Positions 1-8,420 of a stretch of 64,000 bases of DNA are shown one piece after another (within the stretch, counting starts at the first letter, position 1; each line of letters begins with the position of its first letter). The stretch is from the NCBI GenBank assembly GCA_964542425.1, contig CAZIUB010000061.1, forward strand, positions 9,089-73,088, in the 5' to 3' direction. A program made the translations under genes and the position numbers. The notes beneath the pieces are model-generated. The model was not told the DNA's origin and ran no database searches. It saw only the letters and a program-made list of their open reading frames with translations. The DNA comes from Dongia_A sp964542425 (GTDB lineage Bacteria > Pseudomonadota > Alphaproteobacteria > Dongiales > Dongiaceae).

Positions 1-1
1 C

Positions 2-1039
2 GGCAATACCATCGCAATCGTCGATTTTCGTGGGGGCCAAGTCCGGGCCAGCCTCCTCGATGCAAGGACCGCGACGGAGCGACCGATCGAGAGCGCGGGG
101 CAGAGCGTCCTGCCGATCGCAGAGTTGCCGGGGGGCGCCTGGATCGCGGAGCGCTATTCCTCGGCCGGCCCCCATGCGCTCATCCAATACGATCCAGCTT
201 CGGCCAAGATGCTGGATTTGTCCCGGACCTCCGAGTATCTGCCGTCGCGCAAGATGAATTTCACCCGGGCCACGATTTGGCGCTGGCAATCGGTCGACGG
301 CATGGAGATCAGGGGCTCTCTCTATGAACCCAAAGGCCCCAGCCGCGGGCTCATCGCGCACATCCATGGCGGACCCACCTGGCACACCCAGGATTGGGTC
401 GACAGCATGAACCATTTCCTGGTCGCTGCCGGGTACACAATTCTCGATCCCAATTATCGCGGCTCCACCGGTCATGGCCGTCTCTTCCGCGAGGCGATCA
501 AGGTGGATGGTTGGGGTGGGCGCGAGCAGGTCGATATCCGCACCGGGTTGGAAAGTCTGGTCCGCGCCGGCAAGGCCAGGATCGGCCGCATCGGGATCGT
601 CGGGCTGTCCTATGGCGGCTATTCGTCCTGGTATCAGATCACCAAATCCGCCGATCTCGTCGTCGCCGCCGTTCCGATCTGCGGCATGTACCATTTGACC
701 ATCGATTACGACGAGACCGGAATGCCGCATGGCCGCGCCTATAGCGAGGAGATGATGGGCGGCACGCCAGCCCAACAGCCACAACGCTATTTCGAGGCCT
801 CGCCGGCCAATTTCATCGACCGCATCAAAGGCCGGCTGCTGATCGTGCATGGATTTCGGGATACCAATGTCTCGCCCGAGAATACCTCGGCCGCCTGCCG
901 CGATCTCGACCGCGCGGGGATCGCTTACGAATTGCTGACCTTCGCGGACGAAGGCCACGGCATCCACCGCGCGGGAAACCGCGAAACCCTGTTCAGGCGA
1001 ATGGCAACTTTCTTCGAGGAGGCGTTCGGCGAGCCCTGA
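2..1039 (+). CDS. S9 family serine peptidase (prolyl oligopeptidase type), C-terminal part
   Basis: This is the alpha/beta-hydrolase half of an S9 peptidase, an enzyme class that cleaves short peptides or acyl-peptides. The reading frame is open from the window edge, so the start and most of the beta-propeller lie upstream. The catalytic triad is visible: nucleophile Ser in GLSYGGYS (codon at 608), Asp in HGFRDTNV (codon at 860) and His in DEGHGI (codon at 956). The HGGP oxyanion motif and the NYRGSTGHG segment are typical of acylaminoacyl-peptidases and dipeptidyl-peptidase-like S9 members. It converges on the glutaredoxin gene with only an 18-base gap. Substrate cannot be stated. Confidence 0.9.
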   Translation, partial: GNTIAIVDFRGGQVRASLLDARTATERPIESAGQSVLPIAELPGGAWIAERYSSAGPHALIQYDPASAKMLDLSRTSEYLPSRKMNFTRATIWRWQSVDGMEIRGSLYEPKGPSRGLIAHIHGGPTWHTQDWVDSMNHFLVAAGYTILDPNYRGSTGHGRLFREAIKVDGWGGREQVDIRTGLESLVRAGKARIGRIGIVGLSYGGYSSWYQITKSADLVVAAVPICGMYHLTIDYDETGMPHGRAYSEEMMGGTPAQQPQRYFEASPANFIDRIKGRLLIVHGFRDTNVSPENTSAACRDLDRAGIAYELLTFADEGHGIHRAGNRETLFRRMATFFEEAFGEP

Positions 1040-1057
1040 GCGTTCAGTGGCGGGGGG

Positions 1058-1399
1058 TTACGCCGCCTGGGTCGTGGCCACACCCATGGTCTTGAGCAAT
1101 TCCAAGAGCTCGCCGGTTTCGTACATCTCGCGCACGATGTCGCAGCCGCCGACGAACTCGCCCTTGACGTAGAGCTGCGGGATGGTCGGCCAATTGGCGA
1201 ATTCCTTGATCCCCTGCCGGAGGCCCGAATCGGTCAGCACATCGATGCCCTTGAACTTGACGCCCAGATTCGTGAGCACCTGCACGATGGCGGCGGAAAA
1301 GCCGCATTGCGGGAAAACGGGCGAGCCCTTCATGTAGAGGACCACGTCGCTGGCGCCGATATCGGCGCGAATGCGCTCGAGTACCGAATTATCGCTCAT
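1058..1399 (-). CDS. grxD: Monothiol glutaredoxin, CGFS type (Grx4/GrxD)
   Basis: Small cytoplasmic glutaredoxin of 113 residues. The single-cysteine active site CGFS lies at residues 32-35, preceded by the MKGSP substrate loop; WPTIPQLYVKGEFVGGCDI contains the cis-Pro and the GG-CD glutathione-binding signature. Proteins of this family coordinate a glutathione-ligated [2Fe-2S] cluster and hand it on, usually as a complex with BolA. The bolA-family gene lies just upstream on the same strand (105-base gap), at the end of the purine block, an order common in alphaproteobacteria. The identification is firm; the role in Fe-S trafficking is family knowledge. Confidence 0.96.
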   Translation of the reverse strand: MSDNSVLERIRADIGASDVVLYMKGSPVFPQCGFSAAIVQVLTNLGVKFKGIDVLTDSGLRQGIKEFANWPTIPQLYVKGEFVGGCDIVREMYETGELLELLKTMGVATTQAA

Positions 1400-1504
1400 C
1401 CTGGCATTTCCCTAATTTCATCACGGGATTAACCCGCGCTTTCTGTTCTGCATATGGCCGCAATCGTCCGCGAAGTCAATAAAGCCCCGCTCCTCTCGCG
1501 GCAT

Positions 1505-1738
1505 TCATTTCGGCGCCGCGGTCTGGAGGGCGAGCGCGTGCAACTCGCCCCCCATGCGCCCTTTGAGCGCCTGATAGACGATCTGGTGCTGCTGCACGCG
1601 TGACTTCCCGATGAAGGCCGCGGACACGATCATGGCCGCGTAATGGTCGCCATCGCCCCGCAGATCCTCGATCGTGACCTCCGCGTCTGGCAGCGCCTCC
1701 TTGATCAGCCGTTGGATCTCGCTTGCTTCCATCGCCAT
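1505..1738 (-). CDS. BolA/IbaG family protein
   Basis: A 77-residue BolA-fold protein with the conserved stretch around HYAAMIVSAAFIGKSRVQQHQIVYQAL, including the invariant His of the BolA family near the C-terminal half (VQQHQIVY). BolA-like proteins bind CGFS glutaredoxins and help deliver Fe-S clusters. It starts 15 bases after the purL stop, so it is probably co-transcribed with the purine genes, and is followed by the matching glutaredoxin. By length and the absence of an extended N-terminus it resembles the short IbaG/YrbA subgroup rather than long BolA. Confidence 0.92.
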   Translation of the reverse strand: MAMEASEIQRLIKEALPDAEVTIEDLRGDGDHYAAMIVSAAFIGKSRVQQHQIVYQALKGRMGGELHALALQTAAPK

Positions 1739-1753
1739 GTCATTTTTCCTTCT

Positions 1754-3970
1754 TCATGCATCGTCCATCAATTTCGGAAAGAACGCCTCATGCGCCGATT
1801 TCAGGGCCTCGATTGATATTGTGCCGTGGCCGGCCAGCGTCAGGCCCGTGCCCGCCGAGCGCCCGATTTCGCACAACGGCACCCCCGCCGCCTTTGCCGC
1901 CAAGCGAATCTTGGCGGCCGCTTGGGCCGAGGCCGCGATCACATAGCGTCCCTGGTCCTCGCCGAACCAGAAGGCATGCGCCGGTATCGCGCCCGCGTCT
2001 TTCGGTTGGATTATTTCCGCGCCGATGCCCGAGGCAACCGCCATTTCGGCCACGGCCACCAGCAGCCCGCCATCGGAACAATCGTGGCACGCCGCTACAA
2101 GTCCGGCCTCGATCTCGGCGCGCACAAAATCGCCGTTGCGCCGCTCGGCCTTGAGATCGACCGGGGGCGGCGTTCCTTCTTCGCGGCCCTCGATCTCGCG
2201 CAAATAGATCGACTGGCCCAGATGGCCTCGTGTTTCGCCCACGATCAGGATCGTGTGGCCCGCCTCCTTGAAGGGGAGCGACACCGCACGGCCCACGTCA
2301 TTGATCAGCCCCACGCCACCGATGACCGGCGTCGGCAAAATACCCTTGCCGTTGGTCTCGTTGTAAAGCGACACATTGCCCGAGACGACCGGATAGTCCA
2401 AGGCCCGGCAGGCCTCCGCCATTCCTTCGATGCAGCCCACGAACTGGCCCATGATCTCCGGGCGCAGCGGGTTGCCGAAATTCATGTTGTCGGTGATGGC
2501 CAACGGCGTGGCACCTACGGCGGTCAAATTGCGCCAGGTTTCCGCGACCGCCTGCCTGCCGCCCTCGATGGGATCGGCAAAGCAATAACGCGGCGTGCAA
2601 TCGCAGGTCATGGCCATGCCCTTGTTGCCCTCGCCGGGAAGCCGCACGATCGCCGCATCGCCGCCCGGGCGCTGCAACGTTCGGCCCATGACCAGATGAT
2701 CGTATTGCTCCCACACCCAGCGGCGCGAGGAAAGATCGGCCGATCCCAGCAATTGCCGCAGGGCCGCCAGCAAATCCTCCGGTGCCGGCACCTGCTCGGG
2801 CGCGATCCCCGCGCGTTTCTTGGTCGCAATCCACGGCCGCTCGTAGACGGGCGCCTTGTCCACCAAGGGCGCCACCTTCATGTCGGCCTCGATCCTGCCA
2901 CCCATGCGTAAGATCAGCCTGCCGGTCGCGGTCAGGCGCCCGATCTCGGCGAAATCCAGTTCCCATTTCCGGAAGATGGCGCGGGCGCGCTCCATCGCCT
3001 CGGGCTTCAGGACCATCAGCATGCGCTCCTGGGATTCGGAGAGCATGATCTCATAGGCGCTCATGCCCGACTCGCGCACCGGCACTTGGTCGAGATCGAG
3101 CTCGATGCCAAGCCCGCCCTTGGAACTCATCTCGACCGAGGACGAGGTCAGGCCGGCCGCCCCCATGTCCTGGATCGAGACAATGGCATCGGTCGCCATC
3201 AATTCCAGGCACGCCTCCAGCAGCAATTTCTCGGTGAAGGGATCGCCCACCTGCACGGTCGGACGCTTTTCATCCGAATCGTCGCTGAACTCGGCCGAGG
3301 CCATGGTCGCGCCATGGATGCCGTCGCGCCCAGTCTTGGCGCCCACATAGATGACCGGGTTCCCCACGCCGGCGGCCTTGGAATAGAAGATGCGGCCGGC
3401 ATCGGCGATTCCCACGGTCATTGCGTTGACCAGGATGTTGCCGTTGTAGCTGGCGTGGAAATTGACCTCGCCGGCGATCGTCGGCACGCCCATGCAATTC
3501 CCATAACCGCCGATCCCGGCCACCACGCCGGAGACCAGATGCCGGGTCCTGGGATCGCCGGGCTCCCCGAAGCGGAGTGCATTCAGATTGGCGATGGGCC
3601 TGGCACCCATGGTGAACACGTCGCGCATGATGCCGCCCACGCCGGTCGCCGCCCCCTGATAGGGCTCGATGAAGCTCGGGTGGTTGTGGCTTTCCATCTT
3701 GAAGATGGCGGCCTGGCCACCGCCGATATCGATCACGCCGGCGTTCTCGCCCGGTCCCTGGATCACCCAGGGGGCGCTGGTCGGCAGTTTCTTGAGGTGC
3801 AGCCGCGAGGATTTGTAGGAGCAATGCTCGCTCCACATCACCGAAAAAATCCCAAGCTCGGTCAGGCTGGGCGCGCGGCCCATGATTTCCAGCACGAGCG
3901 CGTATTCCTGCGCGGTCAAGCCGTGATCCGCGACCATTTCGGGCGTGATGCGTGCGGCCCGCGCGCTCAA
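1754..3970 (-). CDS. purL: Phosphoribosylformylglycinamidine synthase subunit PurL (small type)
   Basis: ATP-dependent synthetase subunit for step four of purine synthesis (FGAR to FGAM). About 738 residues, the size of the small PurL that needs PurQ and PurS. The SEHCSYKSSR motif (around residues 47-56) and repeated glycine-rich AIRS-fold motifs are present. The frame is open further upstream, but the chosen TTG start at 3970 overlaps the purQ stop as TTGA, places ITPEMVADHGL near the N-terminus as in relatives, and gives the family length. The extended version would run through most of purQ in a second frame, which is implausible. Confidence 0.95.
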   Translation of the reverse strand: MSARAARITPEMVADHGLTAQEYALVLEIMGRAPSLTELGIFSVMWSEHCSYKSSRLHLKKLPTSAPWVIQGPGENAGVIDIGGGQAAIFKMESHNHPSFIEPYQGAATGVGGIMRDVFTMGARPIANLNALRFGEPGDPRTRHLVSGVVAGIGGYGNCMGVPTIAGEVNFHASYNGNILVNAMTVGIADAGRIFYSKAAGVGNPVIYVGAKTGRDGIHGATMASAEFSDDSDEKRPTVQVGDPFTEKLLLEACLELMATDAIVSIQDMGAAGLTSSSVEMSSKGGLGIELDLDQVPVRESGMSAYEIMLSESQERMLMVLKPEAMERARAIFRKWELDFAEIGRLTATGRLILRMGGRIEADMKVAPLVDKAPVYERPWIATKKRAGIAPEQVPAPEDLLAALRQLLGSADLSSRRWVWEQYDHLVMGRTLQRPGGDAAIVRLPGEGNKGMAMTCDCTPRYCFADPIEGGRQAVAETWRNLTAVGATPLAITDNMNFGNPLRPEIMGQFVGCIEGMAEACRALDYPVVSGNVSLYNETNGKGILPTPVIGGVGLINDVGRAVSLPFKEAGHTILIVGETRGHLGQSIYLREIEGREEGTPPPVDLKAERRNGDFVRAEIEAGLVAACHDCSDGGLLVAVAEMAVASGIGAEIIQPKDAGAIPAHAFWFGEDQGRYVIAASAQAAAKIRLAAKAAGVPLCEIGRSAGTGLTLAGHGTISIEALKSAHEAFFPKLMDDA

Positions 3971-4656
3971 GACAGCGCCTGCACTAGCCCCTCGAACAAC
4001 GCACGCCCATCGGTCGAGGCCTGCATCTTCTCGATGGCGTTTTCCGGGTGCGGCATCAGGCCCAGCACGTTCTTGGTCCTGTTGAAAATGCCGGCGATGT
4101 TGCGGATCGATCCGTTGGGATTTACTTCGGGATCGACTTCGCCCGATGGCCCACAATAGCGGAACGCGACCTGGTCATTGCCTTCGATCTCGTCCAGCGT
4201 GCGCTCATCGGCGAAGTAATTGCCGTCGTGATGGGCGACCGGCACGCTCAGGACCTGGCCCTTCTCATAGCGGCTGGTGAACAGGGTCTGGGTGTTCTCG
4301 ACCCTAAGGCCGACGTTGCGGCAGACGAATTTCAGACTGGCATTGCGCAACAGGACGCCCGGCAGCATTCCCGCCTCGGTGATGATCTGGAAGCCGTTGC
4401 AAATGCCGAGGACCGCCATGCCCTTAACCGCCCGCGCCTTCACTTCGCGCAGGATCGGCGAATGGGCGGCGATCGCGCCGCAGCGCAAATAATCGCCATA
4501 CGAGAAGCCGCCCGGCACCAATACCAGATCGACTTTCGGCAATTCGCTGTCGCGATGCCAGACCATGATCGGTTCGCGCCCCATGACCTGGGCGAGTGCC
4601 ACCTTGGCGTCCATTTCGCGGTTCGATCCGGGAAAGACCACGATCGCGGCTTTCAT
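3967..4656 (-). CDS. purQ: Phosphoribosylformylglycinamidine synthase, glutaminase subunit PurQ
   Basis: Class I glutamine amidotransferase of 229 residues that supplies ammonia to PurL. The nucleophile Cys86 sits in LGICNGFQ, and the His203/Glu205 pair of the triad is in MPHPEN. VFPGSNRE near the N-terminus and RCGAIAAHSPI are typical PurQ segments. ATG at 4656 gives the usual length, and the purS stop is 11 bases upstream. The 3' end overlaps the purL start by four bases, indicating translational coupling. Confidence 0.97.
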   Translation of the reverse strand: MKAAIVVFPGSNREMDAKVALAQVMGREPIMVWHRDSELPKVDLVLVPGGFSYGDYLRCGAIAAHSPILREVKARAVKGMAVLGICNGFQIITEAGMLPGVLLRNASLKFVCRNVGLRVENTQTLFTSRYEKGQVLSVPVAHHDGNYFADERTLDEIEGNDQVAFRYCGPSGEVDPEVNPNGSIRNIAGIFNRTKNVLGLMPHPENAIEKMQASTDGRALFEGLVQALS

Positions 4657-4667
4657 GCGGGCAAGCT

Positions 4668-4910
4668 CTAATCCAGCAGGTCGATGGCGTAGTTCTCGAT
4701 CACCGTGTTGGCCAGGAGCTTGGCGCACATCTGGTCCAATGCCTGCCTGGCCTTTCTCTTGTCGTCTTCGGCCAAGTCGATCTCGATATACTTGCCCTGG
4801 CGCACGTCCTTGACCGTGTCGAAGCCGAGCGCCCCCAGGGCATGCTGGATGGCGCGACCCTGGGGGTCGAGAACGCCGGTCTTCAGGGTGACGTGGACGC
4901 GCGCCTTCAT
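4668..4910 (-). CDS. purS: Phosphoribosylformylglycinamidine synthase subunit PurS
   Basis: Eighty-residue structural subunit that bridges PurQ and PurL in the small-type FGAM synthase. The sequence has the family pattern: KARVHVTLK at the start, DPQGRAI, LGFDTVKDVRQGKYIEIDL and TVIENYAIDL near the end. An AGGA-like ribosome site sits immediately before the ATG. Upstream lies a repeat-filled gap of about 170 bases separating it from purC on the same strand, so the four purine genes are either one transcript crossing the repeat or two units. Confidence 0.96.
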   Translation of the reverse strand: MKARVHVTLKTGVLDPQGRAIQHALGALGFDTVKDVRQGKYIEIDLAEDDKRKARQALDQMCAKLLANTVIENYAIDLLD

Positions 4911-4932
4911 ATTCCTGAAATCCCTTTCCCGG

Positions 4933-5075
4933 TGCCAACTTTCGACGAATCGTGATGCATCAACCGCGCCTCTGGTTTCAGGAAAGTCGACAAATGTTCC
5001 CTAATGATAGTACCCGCCGGCGTGCACCAGGGAGATCATATTGCTGAACCTTCCATCCGCGACGGCGGGTACTTA
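4933..5075. repeat. Composite dispersed repeat, copy 1 (family A)
   Basis: Copy of a two-part element found five times in the window. One part begins with the arm TGCCAACTTTCG and ends with a degenerate mate (GGAAAGTCGACA). The other is bounded by AGTACCCGCCGGCG at 5009 and CGGCGGGTACT at 5063. It fills the purC-purS gap. Both parts can fold as long hairpins. The right arm of the first part has drifted, suggesting an old copy. Confidence 0.8.
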
Positions 5076-5079
5076 GGAT

Positions 5080-5844
5080 TCACTGCATGGTGGCGGGACC
5101 CTTCATGTCGCGGGGCCCTCCCTCGGGCAGGATGCCGAGCCTTCGCGCCACCTCCTGATAGGCCTCCTCGACATTGCCGAGGTCGCGGCGGAACCGGTCC
5201 TTGTCCAACTTCTCGTTGGTCTTGACGTCCCATAGCCGGCAATTGTCGGGGCTGATCTCGTCGGCGAGCACGATCCGCATTTCGTCGTTCTCGTAGAGCC
5301 GGCCGAATTCGAGCTTGAAATCGATCAATTTCAGCCCCACGCCAAGAAACAGGCCGAGCAGGAAATCGTTGACCCGGAGTGCCAGCGACAGGATCTCGTC
5401 GATGTCCTGGGGCATGGCCCAGCCGAAGGCGGTAATGTGTTCCTCCGACACCATGGGATCGCCGAGCTCGTCCGATTTATAGTAGTACTCGACGATCGAG
5501 CGCGGCAGCGCGGTGCCCTCGGGAATGCCGAAGCGCTTGGACAGCGACCCGGCCACGACATTGCGCACCACGATCTCCAAGGGGATGATCTCCACCTCGC
5601 GCACCAATTGCTCGCGCATATTGAGCCGGCGCACGAAATGCGTGGGAATGCCGATCTCGCCCAGTTTCAGCATCAGATATTCGGAGATTCGGTTATTGAG
5701 CACGCCCTTGCCGGTGATCGTGCCCTTCTTCTGATTGTTAAAGGCGGTGGCGTCGTCCTTGAAATACTGGACAATCGTACCGGGTTCCGGGCCTTCGAAT
5801 AGGACCTTGGCCTTGCCTTCATAGATGCGGCGGCGGCGGGTCAT
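5080..5844 (-). CDS. purC: Phosphoribosylaminoimidazole-succinocarboxamide synthase (SAICAR synthetase)
   Basis: ATP-dependent ligase that joins aspartate to CAIR in purine synthesis. The 254-residue product shows RRRIYEGKAKVLFEG at the N-terminus (nucleotide-binding loop), NNQKKGTITGKG, the EIIPLEIVVRNVVAGSLSKR substrate region and the LIDFKLEFG and LADEISPDNCRLWD signatures. The start at 5844 is chosen because the protein then begins in the usual way; the frame stays open upstream into a dispersed repeat, which is not coding. It heads the purine block on the minus strand. Confidence 0.97.
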   Translation of the reverse strand: MTRRRRIYEGKAKVLFEGPEPGTIVQYFKDDATAFNNQKKGTITGKGVLNNRISEYLMLKLGEIGIPTHFVRRLNMREQLVREVEIIPLEIVVRNVVAGSLSKRFGIPEGTALPRSIVEYYYKSDELGDPMVSEEHITAFGWAMPQDIDEILSLALRVNDFLLGLFLGVGLKLIDFKLEFGRLYENDEMRIVLADEISPDNCRLWDVKTNEKLDKDRFRRDLGNVEEAYQEVARRLGILPEGGPRDMKGPATMQ

Positions 5845-5857
5845 GATCGGCCCTCCC

Positions 5858-6003
5858 AGTACTCGCCGACGCGGATGGCTGATTCGCCAGTCTGACACCG
5901 CCAATGCACGTCGGCGGAAACTATCACTTGGTGGAATGCGCCAACTTTCGTGGAAGCATCGGAGCGTTTCATGCATCGCGCCTTTTCGAAAGTTGGCACT
6001 TGG
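5858..6003. repeat. Composite dispersed repeat, copy 2 (family A)
   Basis: Second copy, directly upstream of purC. The AGTACTCGCCG arm at 5858 pairs with CGGCGGAAACTATC near 5912, and the hairpin part runs from GCCAACTTTCG (5940) to CGAAAGTTGGCAC (ending 5999). It is in tandem with copy 3 in the same orientation. The purC promoter must lie in or beyond it. The whole gap 5845-6319 holds these two copies; 6186-6319 shows nothing recognisable. Confidence 0.82.
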
Positions 6004-6041
6004 GATGGCGATGGCGCGAAAAACAGGCAAGGATTCGCTTG

Positions 6042-6185
6042 GTGCCGGCCGTCGCCGACAGGTGATTCAGCAATTTGACTTGGCCAGTGCGCGCCGGCGG
6101 GTACTATCATTTGGTGCCATGTGCCAACTTTCGTCGAATCATCGAAGTGGTTCATATATCACTCATTTTCGAAAGTTGGCACTTG
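6042..6185. repeat. Composite dispersed repeat, copy 3 (family A)
   Basis: Third copy, best preserved in the hairpin part: TGCCAACTTTCG at 6122 faces CGAAAGTTGGCA ending at 6182, with about 36 bases between the arms. The first part has GCCGTCGCCGACAGGTGATTCA on the left and GCGCCGGCGGGTACTATCA on the right. Copies 2 and 3 share the junction words ACTATCA and TTGG, so the order of parts within the unit is constant. Confidence 0.85.
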
Positions 6186-6319
6186 GCGCGAAATCGGCCC
6201 CCTTCTAGCAGCCATGCACCCGAAACACAATCGATCTCGCGCCCCGGCACAAGTGCTGCTCGCACGCCAAATCCCTTGTATTCACAATGACTTGATAATT
6301 CCGCTCCACTCCTCTCCAG

Positions 6320-7204
6320 TCAACGCAAGGCGCCCAGCAATTGCTCGGCATTGTGGCGCAACAGGGCAAGATAATCGGGGGCCCGGCCATTCGGCCCCGA
6401 CAGCGCATCGGCATGGAGCCGACCGCCGATGGCGATGCCCGATTCGCCGGCGATGGTCTCCGCCAGCCTCGGATCGGTCATGTTCTCGAGGAAGATGGCG
6501 GCAAAACCGCCTTCGCGCGCTTCACCGATCAGACCGGCGAGCTCCTTGGCCGAGATCGCCTTTTCCGAATTCAACCCCAGGATCGGGACAAACTCGATCG
6601 CGAAGGCCCGCCCGAAATAGCCGAAGGCATCGTGCGACGTCAGAACCCTCCGGCGTTGACTGGGCACGCTCGCCAGCGAAGACCGAATCTCCTTCTCGAT
6701 TGCCTGCAATTCCACGAGATAGCGCGACGCGCGCTCGTTGTATTCCGGTGCCCGCGTGGGATCGGCGGCGCTCAATGCCGCGCGGATGTTCTCGACATAG
6801 ATTGCCGCCAGCTTTGGGTCCTGGAAGGCATGCGGATCGGGCTGGCCCCCAGCCTCGCCAAGCGTGAGCGGCGCGATGCTGGCGCTCGCGATCACAGCCT
6901 CCCCGTTGAAATCCGCCGCCGCCAGAACCCGATCCAGCCAGGGTTCCAGGCCAAGGCCATTGGCTATCACGAGATCGGCGTGACCGATCATCGCCTGCTG
7001 ACGCGGGCTGGGGTCGAATGCATGCGGATCGGAATCCGGCCCGACCAGTAATGTTAGTTCAATGCCATCGCCCCCGATCGTTCGCGCCCAATCGGCAAGG
7101 ATGGTGAAGCTCGCCACCACCTTGAGCCGCTCCGCCGCCGCACCCGGTACCGACCCGGCCGTGCACAGCAAGGGCACCAGCAACAAAGCCAACAACAAAC
7201 GCAT
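6320..7204 (-). CDS. Zinc/manganese-type ABC transporter substrate-binding protein (ZnuA-like)
   Basis: Periplasmic cluster A-I metal receptor of 294 residues with a clear Sec signal peptide (MRLLLALLLVPLL...AAA). Metal-ligand positions of the family are recognisable: His in GPDSDPHAFDPSPR, His in QPDPHAFQDPK, and the GYFGRAF and HADALSGPNG regions. It lacks the long His/Asp-rich loop of E. coli ZnuA. No permease or ATPase gene is adjacent, so its partners must lie elsewhere. A near-perfect Zur-type palindrome lies about 160 bases upstream of the start, which favours zinc over manganese. Metal identity remains inference. Confidence 0.9.
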   Translation of the reverse strand: MRLLLALLLVPLLCTAGSVPGAAAERLKVVASFTILADWARTIGGDGIELTLLVGPDSDPHAFDPSPRQQAMIGHADLVIANGLGLEPWLDRVLAAADFNGEAVIASASIAPLTLGEAGGQPDPHAFQDPKLAAIYVENIRAALSAADPTRAPEYNERASRYLVELQAIEKEIRSSLASVPSQRRRVLTSHDAFGYFGRAFAIEFVPILGLNSEKAISAKELAGLIGEAREGGFAAIFLENMTDPRLAETIAGESGIAIGGRLHADALSGPNGRAPDYLALLRHNAEQLLGALR

Positions 7205-7256
7205 TCCGCCACATCCGATCCAAAGTGCGGTTTGCTCGAATTGGGATCGGGCACTC

Positions 7257-7322
7257 TTTCGTCACCACCGAGCTTGACCCGGCGGTTCATGGATGCCCGG
7301 ATCAAGTCCGGGCATGACGAAA
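7257..7322. repeat. GGGCATGAC-type hairpin repeat, copy 1 (family D)
   Basis: A 66-base element bounded by TTTCGTCA and TGACGAAA, containing an inner hairpin TGCCCGGA-tcaag-TCCGGGCA at 7294-7314. Related copies occur at 27586 and 44951. It sits in the 5' region of the znuA-like gene, between the Zur box and the start codon, so it would be in the leader of that transcript. Confidence 0.75.
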
Positions 7323-7358
7323 AAAATACCGATCCTACCCAAACAAAAATGCACCGAT

Positions 7359-7376
7359 GTAATGTTATAACATAAC
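7359..7376. promoter_or_regulatory. Zur-type zinc-responsive operator
   Basis: The 18-base string GTAATGTTATAACATAAC contains a perfect 12-base palindrome ATGTTATAACAT (7362-7373) and flanks that extend the symmetry with one mismatched pair. This matches the AT-rich Zur box shape known from proteobacteria. It lies in the only gap upstream of the ZnuA-like gene, whose product is a metal receptor. Binding by Zur is inferred from motif and context. Confidence 0.72.
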
Positions 7377-7416
7377 ACATGGGCGCTCCCGGGTCGGTCA
7401 GTTCCCGGACGGCGTC

Positions 7417-8163
7417 TCAGAACTCGACCTCAACCCAGGGCGACCTGTCCGGCCTTCCCCGGGAGCACAGCCAGACAGCCGGATTGCCGGCAAAGCCCGG
7501 CGCCGGGAGCGCGATGAGCGATGAGGACATTGTGCCAAACCCTGTGTTGGAGACGATGTTCATGGCGTCGAACACGCTGCCCTCGGGTTCGTGGTCACGG
7601 CACATCAGCAATTCGCGCCATTGCGACCACTCGGCCCGACCGGGATCGGGAATTTCGGCCGCCCGCCAGCGCGGCAGATAGTGGCGGATGCGCAAGGATT
7701 CTGGGTCGTTGCGATCATGCGCTGTGATCATCGACAGGCCTTCCGGCAACGGCGATATCTCCACACTTTGGCCGAGCGAGCGCAGCCAAAAGGCATCGCG
7801 ATTGTCGGCAACGACCATGTTGAACGGCCGATAGGCCCGCGCATCCAGTTCCGCCAACATTGCGACCGAATTGGCGGCGTCGGCGAAATCGAGGGCGTCC
7901 AGCACCAATTCGCCGCGCGAACGCTTGCCCTGAAGCGGCCCCAATGTCCCCGGCCGGTTGAGGACGCCGGCTATAACGCCCGTGTCGTTGGCGCCAAGCC
8001 AGGTGCCGCCGGCCAATTCATCGCGGCCGGCGACGACTTCCGGTCGCTCCGGCCAATGGCGCGAAGGCGGCGACCACGGCCGGTCGATCATTTCATCCCG
8101 GTTGCTGGCCCAGATCACCGGCCAATCATGTCCCGGTCTCACCAAGATGACGACGGTGCACAT
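7417..8163 (-). CDS. NRDE family (TANGO2-like) protein
   Basis: A 248-residue cytoplasmic protein beginning MCTVVI with the family-defining NRDE at residues 21-24, followed by RPWSPPSRHW, AGGTWLGANDTGVIAGVLNRPG and a C-terminal SSSLIALP segment. NRDE proteins share the N-terminal nucleophile hydrolase-like fold; an N-terminal Cys follows Met here. Animal TANGO2 has been linked to heme handling and lipid homeostasis, but no bacterial reaction is established. It stands alone on the minus strand between the Zur-box gap and a repeat cluster. Confidence 0.88.
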   Translation of the reverse strand: MCTVVILVRPGHDWPVIWASNRDEMIDRPWSPPSRHWPERPEVVAGRDELAGGTWLGANDTGVIAGVLNRPGTLGPLQGKRSRGELVLDALDFADAANSVAMLAELDARAYRPFNMVVADNRDAFWLRSLGQSVEISPLPEGLSMITAHDRNDPESLRIRHYLPRWRAAEIPDPGRAEWSQWRELLMCRDHEPEGSVFDAMNIVSNTGFGTMSSSLIALPAPGFAGNPAVWLCSRGRPDRSPWVEVEF

Positions 8164-8250
8164 TCTAAAGTCTGGACATTTGCTTGACGGCGCCCTGCGA
8201 TCTTACCATGGTAGCCGCCTGGTACCCGCCGTCTCGGACGGATGATTCAA

Positions 8251-8326
8251 CTAGTGTCCCGATTCTGAAATTCGCCAGACCATCCGGCGACACCCCGAGT
8301 GAATTTCAGAATCGACAGGACACTAG
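8251..8326. mobile_element. MITE-like inverted-repeat element with CTAGTGTC ends, copy 1
   Basis: A 76-base element starting CTAGTGTCCCGATTCTGAAA and ending with its inverse (…TTTCAGAATCgacaGGACACTAG). Arms are over 20 bases with a few mismatches. It has no coding capacity, so any mobility would depend on a transposase elsewhere. It sits inside composite repeat copy 4. Confidence 0.72.
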
Positions 8327-8340
8327 CAACCTATTCGAGT

Positions 8341-8420
8341 CTAGTGTCGTATTTGGTTTCGAAGTTCGCTTGGCGCTCCTGGCCGCGTGATCTGGCGAAC
8401 TTTAAAAACCATGACACTAG
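8341..8420. mobile_element. MITE-like inverted-repeat element with CTAGTGTC ends, copy 2
   Basis: An 80-base element with the same terminal octamer: CTAGTGTC at the left and GACACTAG at the right, inner arms GGTTTcgAAGTTCGC facing GCGAACTTtaAAAACC. Its interior differs from copy 1, so these are two subfamilies sharing ends, not a simple tandem duplication. Only 14 bases separate them. Confidence 0.7.

Noticed and set aside
3971..4156. Longer purL with an N-terminal extension
   Set aside because: The extension overlaps purQ out of frame and has no family similarity; the TTG overlapping the purQ stop gives normal length.
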